Assembly: GCA_018402765.1 (NCBI GenBank)
Contig: JAGYIE010000001.1
Coordinates: forward strand, 186,001 to 250,000
DNA: 64,000 bases
From: Vicingaceae bacterium
GTDB taxonomy: Bacteria; Bacteroidota; Bacteroidia; Flavobacteriales_E; Vicingaceae
Direction: 5' to 3'
Of the stretch, positions 17,199-26,000 are shown one piece after another. A program made the translations under genes and the position numbers. The notes under the pieces are model-generated. The model searched no databases. It was not told where the DNA came from and worked only from the letters and a program-made list of their open reading frames with translations. Position 1 is the stretch's first letter, and every line of letters starts with the position of its first letter.

Positions 17199-18155
17199 TT
17201 AATTAAGTTCATATTCAGTTTCTAATATCTCGCGAACAGCCTGATCATAGGCTGCTATGGTATTTGCTTTTTTAATCTTTTTTACAATCTTATTCGTATT
17301 TGAAAATGCTGTTGCAAAATATTCCCAATAATGAAGCATTTTTAGTGTAATGTGCTTTGCGCCTGATAGCGATTGTTCAAATTCCGAAAATAGGGTATCA
17401 TGAAATTTGCTAAATACTTCAATTCTATTTTTAGGATAAACAGTTGTATTAGACTTTATCATTTGCGGCAAAAAAGGGTCGGCGATCAGTCCACGTCCAA
17501 TCATCCAATGATCAATAGAAGGGAAGCGCTCTTGAAGAGACTTAAAAGAAGCAACTGTGGTAATGTCACCATTGTAATAGAGTTTATGCGGACAGGCAGC
17601 TAAACAACATTCAAACCCATCCAAATCTACTCCACCTTTATAAAGCTGTTTGCCAATTCGCGCATGAATCGCCACGTTTTTTAAAGGATATTTTTCTAAA
17701 ACAGGAAAAACGGATAGTATTTCTTCATTGTGGTCGTATCCCATCCTCATTTTCATTGATACGATAATATCCGACTCCTCATGCACTCGATGCAAAATAG
17801 CATCTATTCGCTTAGCATCACTAATTAACCCAGATCCCATGCATCTATTAACCACCATTGGATATGGACATCCTAAATTCCAATTTAATTCATTATAGCC
17901 CAAACTTTGAACATAATTGGCAACAAAAAGGAACTCATCTGCATCATTGGTCATGATTTGTGGAATAACCGTCAGTGTGTCGTTGTTCTTCTGTAAAATG
18001 TCTTTTTCGTATGCAGGCTTTATCTCCATTTTACCGTTTAAACGGATGTAAGGCGAATAAAATGTATCTATCCCGCCAAAATATTTTTGAAAGGCATTCC
18101 TAAATCGGAAATCTGTAAAGCCTTGTAATGGAGAAGATAGTAGGGTAGTAGACAT
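17199..18155 (-). CDS. tRNA-dihydrouridine synthase
   Basis: A 318-residue flavoenzyme of the Dus family that reduces uridines in tRNA. It has the N-terminal SPLQGFTDFRFR substrate loop, the NLGCPYPMVV motif with the catalytic Cys, KMRMGYD and IHARIGKQLYKG for FMN and tRNA contacts, and IGRGLIADPF near the end. The length fits Dus proteins of the DusC/DusB group, but the subgroup is not fixed. It is followed 3 bases later by the VOC gene. Confidence 0.92.
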   Translation of the reverse strand: MSTTLLSSPLQGFTDFRFRNAFQKYFGGIDTFYSPYIRLNGKMEIKPAYEKDILQKNNDTLTVIPQIMTNDADEFLFVANYVQSLGYNELNWNLGCPYPMVVNRCMGSGLISDAKRIDAILHRVHEESDIIVSMKMRMGYDHNEEILSVFPVLEKYPLKNVAIHARIGKQLYKGGVDLDGFECCLAACPHKLYYNGDITTVASFKSLQERFPSIDHWMIGRGLIADPFLPQMIKSNTTVYPKNRIEVFSKFHDTLFSEFEQSLSGAKHITLKMLHYWEYFATAFSNTNKIVKKIKKANTIAAYDQAVREILETEYELN

Positions 18156-18228
18156 GTTGTGTTCTAACTGAAAATTTATGTTTTAGTAATATAATTTTTG
18201 ACAATGAAGTAAACAAAAAGTTGGTCAA

Positions 18229-18990
18229 TTAAAAATGGTCGATAGCTCCCAATCCAAATAACGCAAAGTCATATTTTATAGGATCTTTAGGATCAAACTT
18301 TCGTAACTGATCACTTATTTCAACCACCGCTTTCCAATCGTTTTGTTTACGCTCTAAAAGTAAGAGTTTACGGCTTACATTGCCTGTATGTACGTCTAAT
18401 GGAAGCATTAAATTTGATGTGGATAATTTTTTCCAAATACCAAAATCAACACCTCGTTGATCATTTCTTACCATCCATCGCAGATACATATTGATTCGTT
18501 TAGCTGATGAACCTTTTGAGGGATTAGAAACATGCTTAAAGGTTCTTAAACTTTCTGCATTCTCAAAGAAGACTTCTTTAAAATGTGCTATGTTCGCAGC
18601 GACATCAGGGCTTTTACACAATACCTCTTCTAATCCACCATGAACTTTATATAGTTGCTGCAGGGATTGAAAAAATTGTGATAAATCTTGAGCATTGAAC
18701 GTTCTATGCACAAATCCTTCTGTTCGTTTGAGATCTTTTTTAGTGTGGTTGATAATGAAATCATAAGGTTCGTTATCCATTAGTTGGATAATTTTTCTTG
18801 CATTATTTATGATGCTTTTTCGTTGCCCCCATGCTATAGTAGCTGCTAAGAATCCTGCTATTTCAATGTCTTCTTTCTTTGAAAATTGGTGTGGAATACC
18901 CACGGGGTCATCATCGTTAAAGTTAGGACGATTAAATTCCTCATATTTTTGTTCAAGAAGCGTATGGACATCAGAGAATGAAAGAGACAT
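18229..18990 (-). CDS. TIGR02757 / DUF2400 family protein
   Basis: A 253-residue protein matching the TIGR02757 family through AATIAWGQRKSIINNARKI, FVHRTFN and the RWMVRND ... PLDVHTGNVSRKL stretch. The last resembles the helix-hairpin-helix region of base-excision glycosylases, but function is not known. It stands about 70 bases upstream of the Dus gene on the same strand and is divergent from the small gene at 19026. Confidence 0.85.
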   Translation of the reverse strand: MSLSFSDVHTLLEQKYEEFNRPNFNDDDPVGIPHQFSKKEDIEIAGFLAATIAWGQRKSIINNARKIIQLMDNEPYDFIINHTKKDLKRTEGFVHRTFNAQDLSQFFQSLQQLYKVHGGLEEVLCKSPDVAANIAHFKEVFFENAESLRTFKHVSNPSKGSSAKRINMYLRWMVRNDQRGVDFGIWKKLSTSNLMLPLDVHTGNVSRKLLLLERKQNDWKAVVEISDQLRKFDPKDPIKYDFALFGLGAIDHF

Positions 18991-19025
18991 GAAACAATTT
19001 TAGTTAGATAATAGTTAAATCAACA

Positions 19026-19262
19026 ATGGAAAAAATAGCACCTGATGTATTTAAAAAACTCTCCATTCAGGATAAGTATAAACTGCTTGAATTAAGAGGA
19101 AATTTTATTGCTTCTCGTTTTCATGGCGGTCATAATTGTCATTTGTTTGCTTTAGATGGCTTCTATGTAGAAGTTTTTAAAGTACTTGGGTTAAATAAAG
19201 TACAATGGATTGAGCTTGTAGGAAATGAACGCACATTGGATAGCTATCTGGATAATATCTAG
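19026..19262 (+). CDS. Small conserved-looking protein of unknown function
   Basis: A 78-residue protein, not recognised. The stretch GNFIASRFHGGHNCHLFALDGFYVEVF has a cluster of His, Gly and Cys, and resembles a short structured domain, not a random frame. It is divergent from the TIGR02757 gene with a 35-base gap between starts, and its stop overlaps the SUI1 gene stop by 4 bases (CTAG). Position between two real genes with correct spacing supports it as a gene. Confidence 0.65.
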   Translation: MEKIAPDVFKKLSIQDKYKLLELRGNFIASRFHGGHNCHLFALDGFYVEVFKVLGLNKVQWIELVGNERTLDSYLDNI

Positions 19263-19597
19263 CCTCCTACGCGTTTAGCCTTGTAATTTGCATCCTGCAA
19301 TAGTTTCAATACTTTTTCTCTATGGTCGCCTTGAATTAGTATTTCTCCATCCTTAACTGATCCACCTACGCCGCACTTTGATTTAAGCATTTTACCCAAT
19401 GCATTTAAATCGTCTTCTGACCCAACAAAGTTATAGACCAGTGTAACAGCTTTGCCTGCTCGCTGTTTTTTATCGAGTGTGACCTTTAAATCTTGTTGCT
19501 GCGGAGGAAGTGTATTCTGCTCTTCTTGCTCTTCAAAATCATAATTAAAATCTGGATTGGTGCTGTACACCACATTTTTCTTTTGTTTCTTCGCCAT
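19259..19597 (-). CDS. SUI1/eIF1-like translation factor (YciH family)
   Basis: A 112-residue protein with a variable charged N-terminus (residues 1-35) and a C-terminal SUI1 domain. The domain shows KQRAGKAVTLVYNF, the LGKMLKSKCGVGGSV core and EILIQGDHREKV. eIF1 homologues in bacteria (YciH) favour correct start codon choice with the initiator tRNA. It overlaps the convergent gene by 4 bases, and is 4 bases after the zinc-ribbon protein. Confidence 0.9.
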   Translation of the reverse strand: MAKKQKKNVVYSTNPDFNYDFEEQEEQNTLPPQQQDLKVTLDKKQRAGKAVTLVYNFVGSEDDLNALGKMLKSKCGVGGSVKDGEILIQGDHREKVLKLLQDANYKAKRVGG

Positions 19598-19601
19598 AAT
19601 A

Positions 19602-20183
19602 CTAAATTAATATGGGTGGTCTATTGGTTGGAAATAGTTCTTTTAAAGTTGGATCAGGTGAAATAATTTGATCTTTAAAACCATTCATTTCTTCTAAAGA
19701 TTTAGCGGATAGTAATCCAATCATCTCGTCGAGTATTTGTCCACTTATTGCATAAGGGAATGCGCCATAAACCAACCGATTGCCTTTAAACTGTCCATAA
19801 ATTTGAAATTCTTGCAGCTCATCAGTAGGCTTTTTGGTAATTAAACAATGATTTATCCATTTATCGGTATTGAATTGATTTTCTTCGAATTGTTGAGAGA
19901 ATCGGGATGAAATATCAACTTTAGATTCAAAATATTTCGTAATATTTTCTTGAGATTCCTTGCTCATTCTGCCTTGCATAGTTGGCACACACTCTAGACA
20001 AATAGCATATTCAAATAAGGTATGGACTACACCGCTATTGACTCTTTTGAAAGATTTTTCGACTAAGTAATCCGTAAACTCTTCAAATTCACAATTACAA
20101 AGTACACAATTCGTCATTGGTGCACCTGTAAGGTCAGCATGAAATGATTTAGGTACCTCATCGTTAGGATCAAGAATAAACAT
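19602..20183 (-). CDS. Protein with N-terminal zinc-ribbon-like Cys cluster
   Basis: A 193-residue protein, not recognised as a named family. Cysteines at 26, 29, 31, 62 and 65 (CVLCNC and CLEC) suggest a treble-clef or ribbon metal site in the first 70 residues. The remainder is mixed and ends in a short Pro-rich tail (NRPPILI). It is followed 4 bases later by the SUI1 gene, so they share a transcript. A run of nine C lies 32-40 bases upstream of its start. Confidence 0.65.
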   Translation of the reverse strand: MFILDPNDEVPKSFHADLTGAPMTNCVLCNCEFEEFTDYLVEKSFKRVNSGVVHTLFEYAICLECVPTMQGRMSKESQENITKYFESKVDISSRFSQQFEENQFNTDKWINHCLITKKPTDELQEFQIYGQFKGNRLVYGAFPYAISGQILDEMIGLLSAKSLEEMNGFKDQIISPDPTLKELFPTNRPPILI

Positions 20184-20214
20184 ACGTCAAATTTACTAAT
20201 TGTTAGGAAAGTTA

Positions 20215-20223
20215 CCCCCCCCC
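20215..20223. repeat. Nine-base poly-C tract upstream of 20183 gene
   Basis: A run of nine C residues in a very AT-rich region. It sits 32-40 bases upstream of the ATG at 20183 on the minus strand (read as poly-G), so it overlaps where the promoter or 5' leader of the zinc-ribbon gene should be. Homopolymer length could vary by slippage, or be an assembly artefact. Confidence 0.6.
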
Positions 20224-20271
20224 AGAAAATTATTTAATGCGTGAAGCTATTGAACAAATAAATAAGTTGAA

Positions 20272-20628
20272 CTATTCAAACATACCACTAAGCAACTTTT
20301 GGCAAGGACTAACATAAAAATACAAGCCCGAGATCTGCTGATCATTCTCGCTTAATTTTAAGTAATCATAGTGTTCAATCAGTGATTGTTGTCCTCCAAA
20401 ATCGAAACCCAAAATAGTTATTAATTCATACTCGTGAGCTATGGAAATCACATAGTAAGCAGTTTTTTTACTAAGCCCATCTCCTGAATTTTCTAAGGTG
20501 TTAATAATCATACTCATTTGAACCCTTCTTTTGGTGAATTCAGCCATCATTTTTAAATCTTCCTACGCAGATAGCTGCTTATTCATTGCACGTAAATCAA
20601 ATGGATTATCTTGTTGTAATAAAAGCAC
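20272..20628 (-). pseudogene. Decayed DUF4919-family gene (in-frame stop, 5' half missing)
   Basis: The 92-residue frame 20272-20550 matches the C-terminal part of DUF4919 proteins: SGDGLSKKTAYYVIS, HEYELITILGFDFGGQQSL and GLYFYVSP. The same frame continues upstream past a single TAG at 20563-20565 and still encodes LQQDNPFDLRAMN, which fits the next part of the family, until a stop just beyond 20628. The family normally carries about 100 more N-terminal residues, which I do not see in the next 120 bases. So this is a relic that has lost its 5' end and gained a nonsense codon. It remains possible that a shorter protein is made from the ATG at 20550. Confidence 0.7.
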
Positions 20629-20746
20629 GATTTATTAAAAAGGAAGATTCTAATTAATAAACAATAAATAGGGACTATATCAAAATTAACATTTGGTTTT
20701 AATTTGAAATTTTAATCGAACGAGAATGATTTATTACTTAAAGCTG

Positions 20747-23056
20747 CTAAAAAGGATAACCAATTGCAATGTTAAGTACCATATTATCTCTGCGCCATGT
20801 TTTACTACCTATGTTAATATCACTAAATGTCCATCTTTCATCGATAGGAAGATATGGCTTACGAAGCGGAAAGGCTAAATCAAAACGAAGAATAAAAAAG
20901 GATGCGTCAATTCGCAACCCAGCACCTGTCCCCACCGCTAACTCTTGAATAAATTGACTAGTTTCAAACTTTCCTCCAGATTTTAATGCATCTTCACTTA
21001 TCAACCAAACATTACCTGCATCAATAAAAACGGCTCCTTTTAGTATCCTAATTAAGTCAAATCGATATTCTAAATTAGCTTCTAATTTTAAATCACCTGA
21101 CTGATCTAAAAATAAGGAATTTCGTTGTTTGTCTTCAGGTAATTGGTATGTTCCAGGCCCCAAAGTTCGTGCTTGAAATGCACGAATACTATTGGATCCA
21201 CCAATAAAAAACTGTTTAATGTAGGGTAGGGTGCTAGAGTTGCCAAATGGAAGTCCTGCTCCGGAAATAATGCGGCCAACTATTTGATTGTGTTCATCAA
21301 TAGTATATTGATACTTAAATTCTAGTTCGGAGCGGATATATTGACTAAACGGCAAGCCCAATACCTCATATGTTTGATTGGCGTCAGTTTTGGGATTAAT
21401 TAGTTGTGCACCAAGTTGAAAAGAATTTCCTGCAGCTTCAGCATTAAGACTGATGTAATAGTTATGCTTTTTCACTTTCTTTAATCGGCTATCATACACA
21501 ATACGGTATGTTGTACCTAAAATGAATTGCTCTTCGAAGCTTCTTCTCAGTGTTGGGTTTACAGTTAAAATTTCTTGAAATTGATCAGTACTGTTTGCAA
21601 GTCTAGCATAGGTAAAATTTAATGGAAATAACTGGTGAGCTAATGTTGTGTTTTGTTTCCATCGATACCCAATTGAAGCATTAATAGAATTCATTTGATA
21701 AAACTGTACTCTATTTAAAATCCGATATCCTGCTTTAATTACTGTTTTTGGTAAGAACTGTTGATTGCTGAAATTAATGTTGAAGGGAGCGATAAAACGA
21801 GGAATACTTAATTCAAAATCAGTTCCTATGTCGAAGGAATTTAGATCTTTAGCAGCCTCAATTAACTGGGTCTCAAATCCAAAATTTATGTTTGCTTGAA
21901 ACAGTTCTGCACCTCTTAAAAAGTTTCTGTTGGTGTAGCTCGCCTCAATTGATGAACCAACAAAATTGTTTGATTTAGAGGTAGCTGAAAGTTCACCTCT
22001 AAGCGATTTTTTAGGTAATGGTGTTAGATTGATAGATGCATCAAGGTGATTAGGTAATGAACGATTCTCCTTAAAATCTATATTGACAAATTTAAAAGGG
22101 CCTAAAGCAGAAAAGCGCTCCAAGGTTTGCTCGTGAAGATAACGGTTATAAAAGGTTCCTTTTTTTAGCGTAACAATATCACCAATAATTTTAGGGCGGT
22201 ACAAACTGTCTTTTTCTAAATAAATTACATTTCCCAAGTCTATTGAATCTAGTTTGTTAAAATTAGTAGAGTCGCTCAAATCATAAACAGGATTGATCGA
22301 TATAGAGTTTAATGTATAAACAGCTAAAGCCTTTTTGCTTAAATTTTCTTTAAGAGTAAGATAAATATTGACTTTTCCATTAAGAGTTGAGTCGATTTCC
22401 CATAATAAAAAGTCTTCAGCAAAGTAAAAATACCCCGAGTCTTTAAGTATTGAATTTAGTCGGTTGCGTTCTTTTTTTAAGGTATTTAGATTATATCCAT
22501 CACCACTTCTTACATAGCTATTTTCTTTTTCTTGGTTGATTAGTTTTTCTAATCGATTTGTATCATTTGGGTAAGTTAATTCATTTATCGTGTATTGTTT
22601 ACCTTTTTCTACGGTGTAGTTAACTAGTGCTCTTTTCCCTTTTTCTTTTTGCTGTATTTCACCAATTACTTTTGGGGAGAAATAGCCATTGTTAACTAAA
22701 CGGTTATTGACTAAATCAACAGTTCTTTCAACATTAACTTTATTCATCAATACAGGGGCCTCTCCTAATTTGTATTTTAGGTTATACCTAAGTCCTTTCT
22801 TTTTTTTAGGCTCTTCAATTTGATTATAAATCCAGAGTTTAATTCTTAGCAACCCAAATGCAGTAGAATTTGGTTCAGGCTTTATTACTTCATTTATTTC
22901 ATTGGCAATAGACTCGTTTTTTTTTCCTTTTATTTCTATAGAGGCTCCTGTGTACAAAACTTCACCTTCTTTGAGGTATTTTGTATTGCTACAGCCAATC
23001 AATATAAAAGAAACAAATAGCAGTATTTGTATATAGGATATGTACTTATTGATCAT
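20747..23056 (-). CDS. tamL: TamL: lipidated BamA/TamA-family outer-membrane assembly protein
   Basis: A 769-residue Omp85-family protein. The N-terminus is a lipoprotein signal with a lipobox ending at C22 (ILIGC), unlike classical TamA. POTRA-like modules follow, for example VERTVDLVNNRLVNNGYF, then a 16-strand barrel in the C-terminal half ending in an aromatic residue (IAIGYPF). The lipidated form with TamB is known in Bacteroidota as TamL. It probably inserts outer-membrane proteins with the TamB partner encoded directly upstream; the two genes overlap by 11 bases, which supports one complex. Start is the ATG at 23056. Confidence 0.88.
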   Translation of the reverse strand: MINKYISYIQILLFVSFILIGCSNTKYLKEGEVLYTGASIEIKGKKNESIANEINEVIKPEPNSTAFGLLRIKLWIYNQIEEPKKKKGLRYNLKYKLGEAPVLMNKVNVERTVDLVNNRLVNNGYFSPKVIGEIQQKEKGKRALVNYTVEKGKQYTINELTYPNDTNRLEKLINQEKENSYVRSGDGYNLNTLKKERNRLNSILKDSGYFYFAEDFLLWEIDSTLNGKVNIYLTLKENLSKKALAVYTLNSISINPVYDLSDSTNFNKLDSIDLGNVIYLEKDSLYRPKIIGDIVTLKKGTFYNRYLHEQTLERFSALGPFKFVNIDFKENRSLPNHLDASINLTPLPKKSLRGELSATSKSNNFVGSSIEASYTNRNFLRGAELFQANINFGFETQLIEAAKDLNSFDIGTDFELSIPRFIAPFNINFSNQQFLPKTVIKAGYRILNRVQFYQMNSINASIGYRWKQNTTLAHQLFPLNFTYARLANSTDQFQEILTVNPTLRRSFEEQFILGTTYRIVYDSRLKKVKKHNYYISLNAEAAGNSFQLGAQLINPKTDANQTYEVLGLPFSQYIRSELEFKYQYTIDEHNQIVGRIISGAGLPFGNSSTLPYIKQFFIGGSNSIRAFQARTLGPGTYQLPEDKQRNSLFLDQSGDLKLEANLEYRFDLIRILKGAVFIDAGNVWLISEDALKSGGKFETSQFIQELAVGTGAGLRIDASFFILRFDLAFPLRKPYLPIDERWTFSDINIGSKTWRRDNMVLNIAIGYPF

Positions 23057-26000
23057 CCTTTTCCTCTTTTATTGGCTTCGGTTTTCTAAATAATTCTTCA
23101 GCAGAGTCATAATCTCTATTGTAAATAATTGATACACCTGTTTCTATAATATCACCTTCTAAAACGCCCTCAAATCGATTGTCGCGATACAATTTTGCTT
23201 TGTAACGGCCATCTTCTGTTATGGTATATTCAATACTTAAGTCACCTGCAAAATCGCTGATAGTATTTTGTTTGGCTCTTTTTCCCTCTAAATCTAAATC
23301 TCCGCCAACTTTAAATGCTACACGGTCGTTTAAAAAAGTCTTACTTACTGCTAAATTTAGTTCTGTTCTTCCTTCAAAACCGCCGGATTCTGCCTTATAT
23401 CCTTCATAACTGTCTAGGTTTAATTCTAAATTAACTCCTTTCACATACTTGTCTGAAAGTCTGTTTAACTGTTGGTTCATAATTTTACTAACAGAATTTC
23501 TAGCTGCATTGGCACCACCATTTTGGTTACTAAAGTTACCTGTACTAATAAATCGATTTAATAAAATCAACGTAAACACCTGCTTATTTAATTCACTTTC
23601 AGATTGATTCAGTTCTTGTAATTTCGCAAATACCAATCCATTCAATGCACCCTTTTTGTCTTCTTTTAAATCGATATCAAAAGAAATAGACGGACTCATG
23701 AGTTCATTTTCCAGATTTAATGAAACTAAGAATGGAAGTTTTTCTTGATAGGAATTTCGCTCTGAATCAGTTAACGATCCACTTTGCTTACTTAATAAGT
23801 CCATTGGCGCAGCTTTAACTTCATAAATGGCTGAAATATCCATTTCTGCATTCAATGGGTCTCCTGTCCAAGTAATACTACTTCCTTTTTCAATTAAGAA
23901 ATCACGCTTAACAAAATCATAAAGAGTAAGGTTGTACATTCCATCGTTTATAGTGTAGCGCCCTGTAAGGCTTACATTACCGCTTTGGTCGATTTGGCTG
24001 TTTAAAGTTCCACCTCCTTTTAAGGTTAGTTTATCACCTGCAATAGGATCGACAATAATATTGAAGTTGGTATTTTCATCAATATCAATCTGTGCAGTTA
24101 CATCCAATCCTACAATATCGGCTTTTACAGTATCTACTCCTTTTTTACGACTAAAAATGTCTGATAAGTTATGGTCTTTATCTACAAATACGATAACTCC
24201 TTCTTGGCTAATTTGCGATGGGTCAGATTCGGGCAATACAAATGTGAAATTTGTTCCTTTATTTAATTTCAATTTAGCATTTATAATGGGCTTTTGTTCA
24301 TCTCCCTTTATACTTAAGTCGCTACTTAAAAGAACCTTACCGTAAAATAAATCATTATTGCTCTCTTTTGTAGTGTTTAACGCTTGGAAGTTTTTACTTT
24401 TAATCGTTAGGTCGAATGCATAATTATCAAGGTCTTCATATTGAATGTCTCCATTGATTTTGAAATTGTTACCTATACTATCTATTACAGTAAATTGTTT
24501 AAACTGGATCGTTTCATTATCAATTGAAATACGTTCATCTAGTAGCGAATATTCACTATTTAAGTAAGGAGAACGGAATTTTATTTTATTAAAATTTAAC
24601 AAGCCGCTAATGTCAGGTTTTAAAGTAGAACCTTTAATTGAAAGACTACCTGAAAGATTACCTGTTGGATTACGTAATTGATCTTGAGAAAAAGCAGCTA
24701 TAGTTTCCATATTTAGCTGGTTAATATCAATATACAGATCGATTGAATTACTGTCGGTATATGTTCCCGTCAAGGAAATGTCATTTTTATTGCCTGACAT
24801 TACAGCTAAAAATTCATAATAATCTTGGACGTTGTTTGCATCTAATTGCATATTGCCAATCGCTTCTTCAAAAAGCTTTAGGTTGTCTAATTTTAAATTC
24901 GCAACAAAACCAAAGTCATCTTTTTTAAGAGATACTTTAGTATTTCCATTGAGCTTACCTGAAATAATTCGGATACTATCCGCTTCAGCTGATTTAACAA
25001 AGTTGATTAGATTTTGAACCTTAAATTCGTTGAAATTGAGCAGGATAAGTCCTTTATCTGAAGCATCATTTTTTAAGGTTAATCGTTCTTCATCATGCTT
25101 CATTTCTAGGTTAGTCGTCAATTGGTCGCCAAATTCGATAAAACTTTTTGGTGTAATAGTCCAGTAGTTTCTGTTGATTATTGTCGAGTCAGAATGAAAT
25201 TCAATTCGTACATTATCTTCCTTTTTAAATGAATTAAATTCAACGAGATAATTGATCGGTTTATCTATTTCTTTTTGGAAAAAACGAGTAGTTAAGGTGT
25301 CATTGTTTGTTTCTCCAAGTAAAGAAATAGAACGCATTAACAAGTCTCCTTGATTAATCTCTTCAACGTCTAACGCATAGGTAAGTTGTTTTCCATTTGC
25401 TCTAGCATTTAATCGAAGACGATCTATTTTAATATCGCTGTAAACTGTTCTTGGAAAAGATGCATCTAATGTGAAGAAGTTTTCTTTGGCATTAAATTCT
25501 CCATTAATATAACTGTCTTCAAACTCCGTTAAGTCAATCATCAATACCTCACTTAGTAGTGGATTGTCTTTTATCGTCAAATCAAAACTAAATTGCTGAT
25601 TTTCATTTTTTAGTTCAGTTTTTAGATAGTCATCATAATAGCCCTTAAAAAAGTTCTGAACAGAAGTTCCAATTGTCGACAGTTGAACATTTCCTTTGAA
25701 ATAACCATTTATGAAGTCTGATGATAACGCTAAATTACTGTTAATGCTATCTTTGAAGGAAAGGAATAAAAGAGAGTCCGCTTGATAAATTTCTTCATTT
25801 CGCAAAACTTGGAAGTTTCGAATTGCTAGGTTCCCAATAATATTGTCTATCGAATTTCCAGTTAAATCCGCAGTTAATGTTCCCTTTAATCGAGTGTCAT
25901 TTTTAATTAGATTCAATAATTGAAAATCTGCTCCAATTAAATTAAAGTCAACTTTGTAAGTAGATGAATCTTCTGCTAATTTAACTTCTCCATCTAAATC

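Noticed and set aside
24061-24345. Plus-strand frames inside tamB
   Set aside because: Antisense to a well-supported long gene, with no motif.
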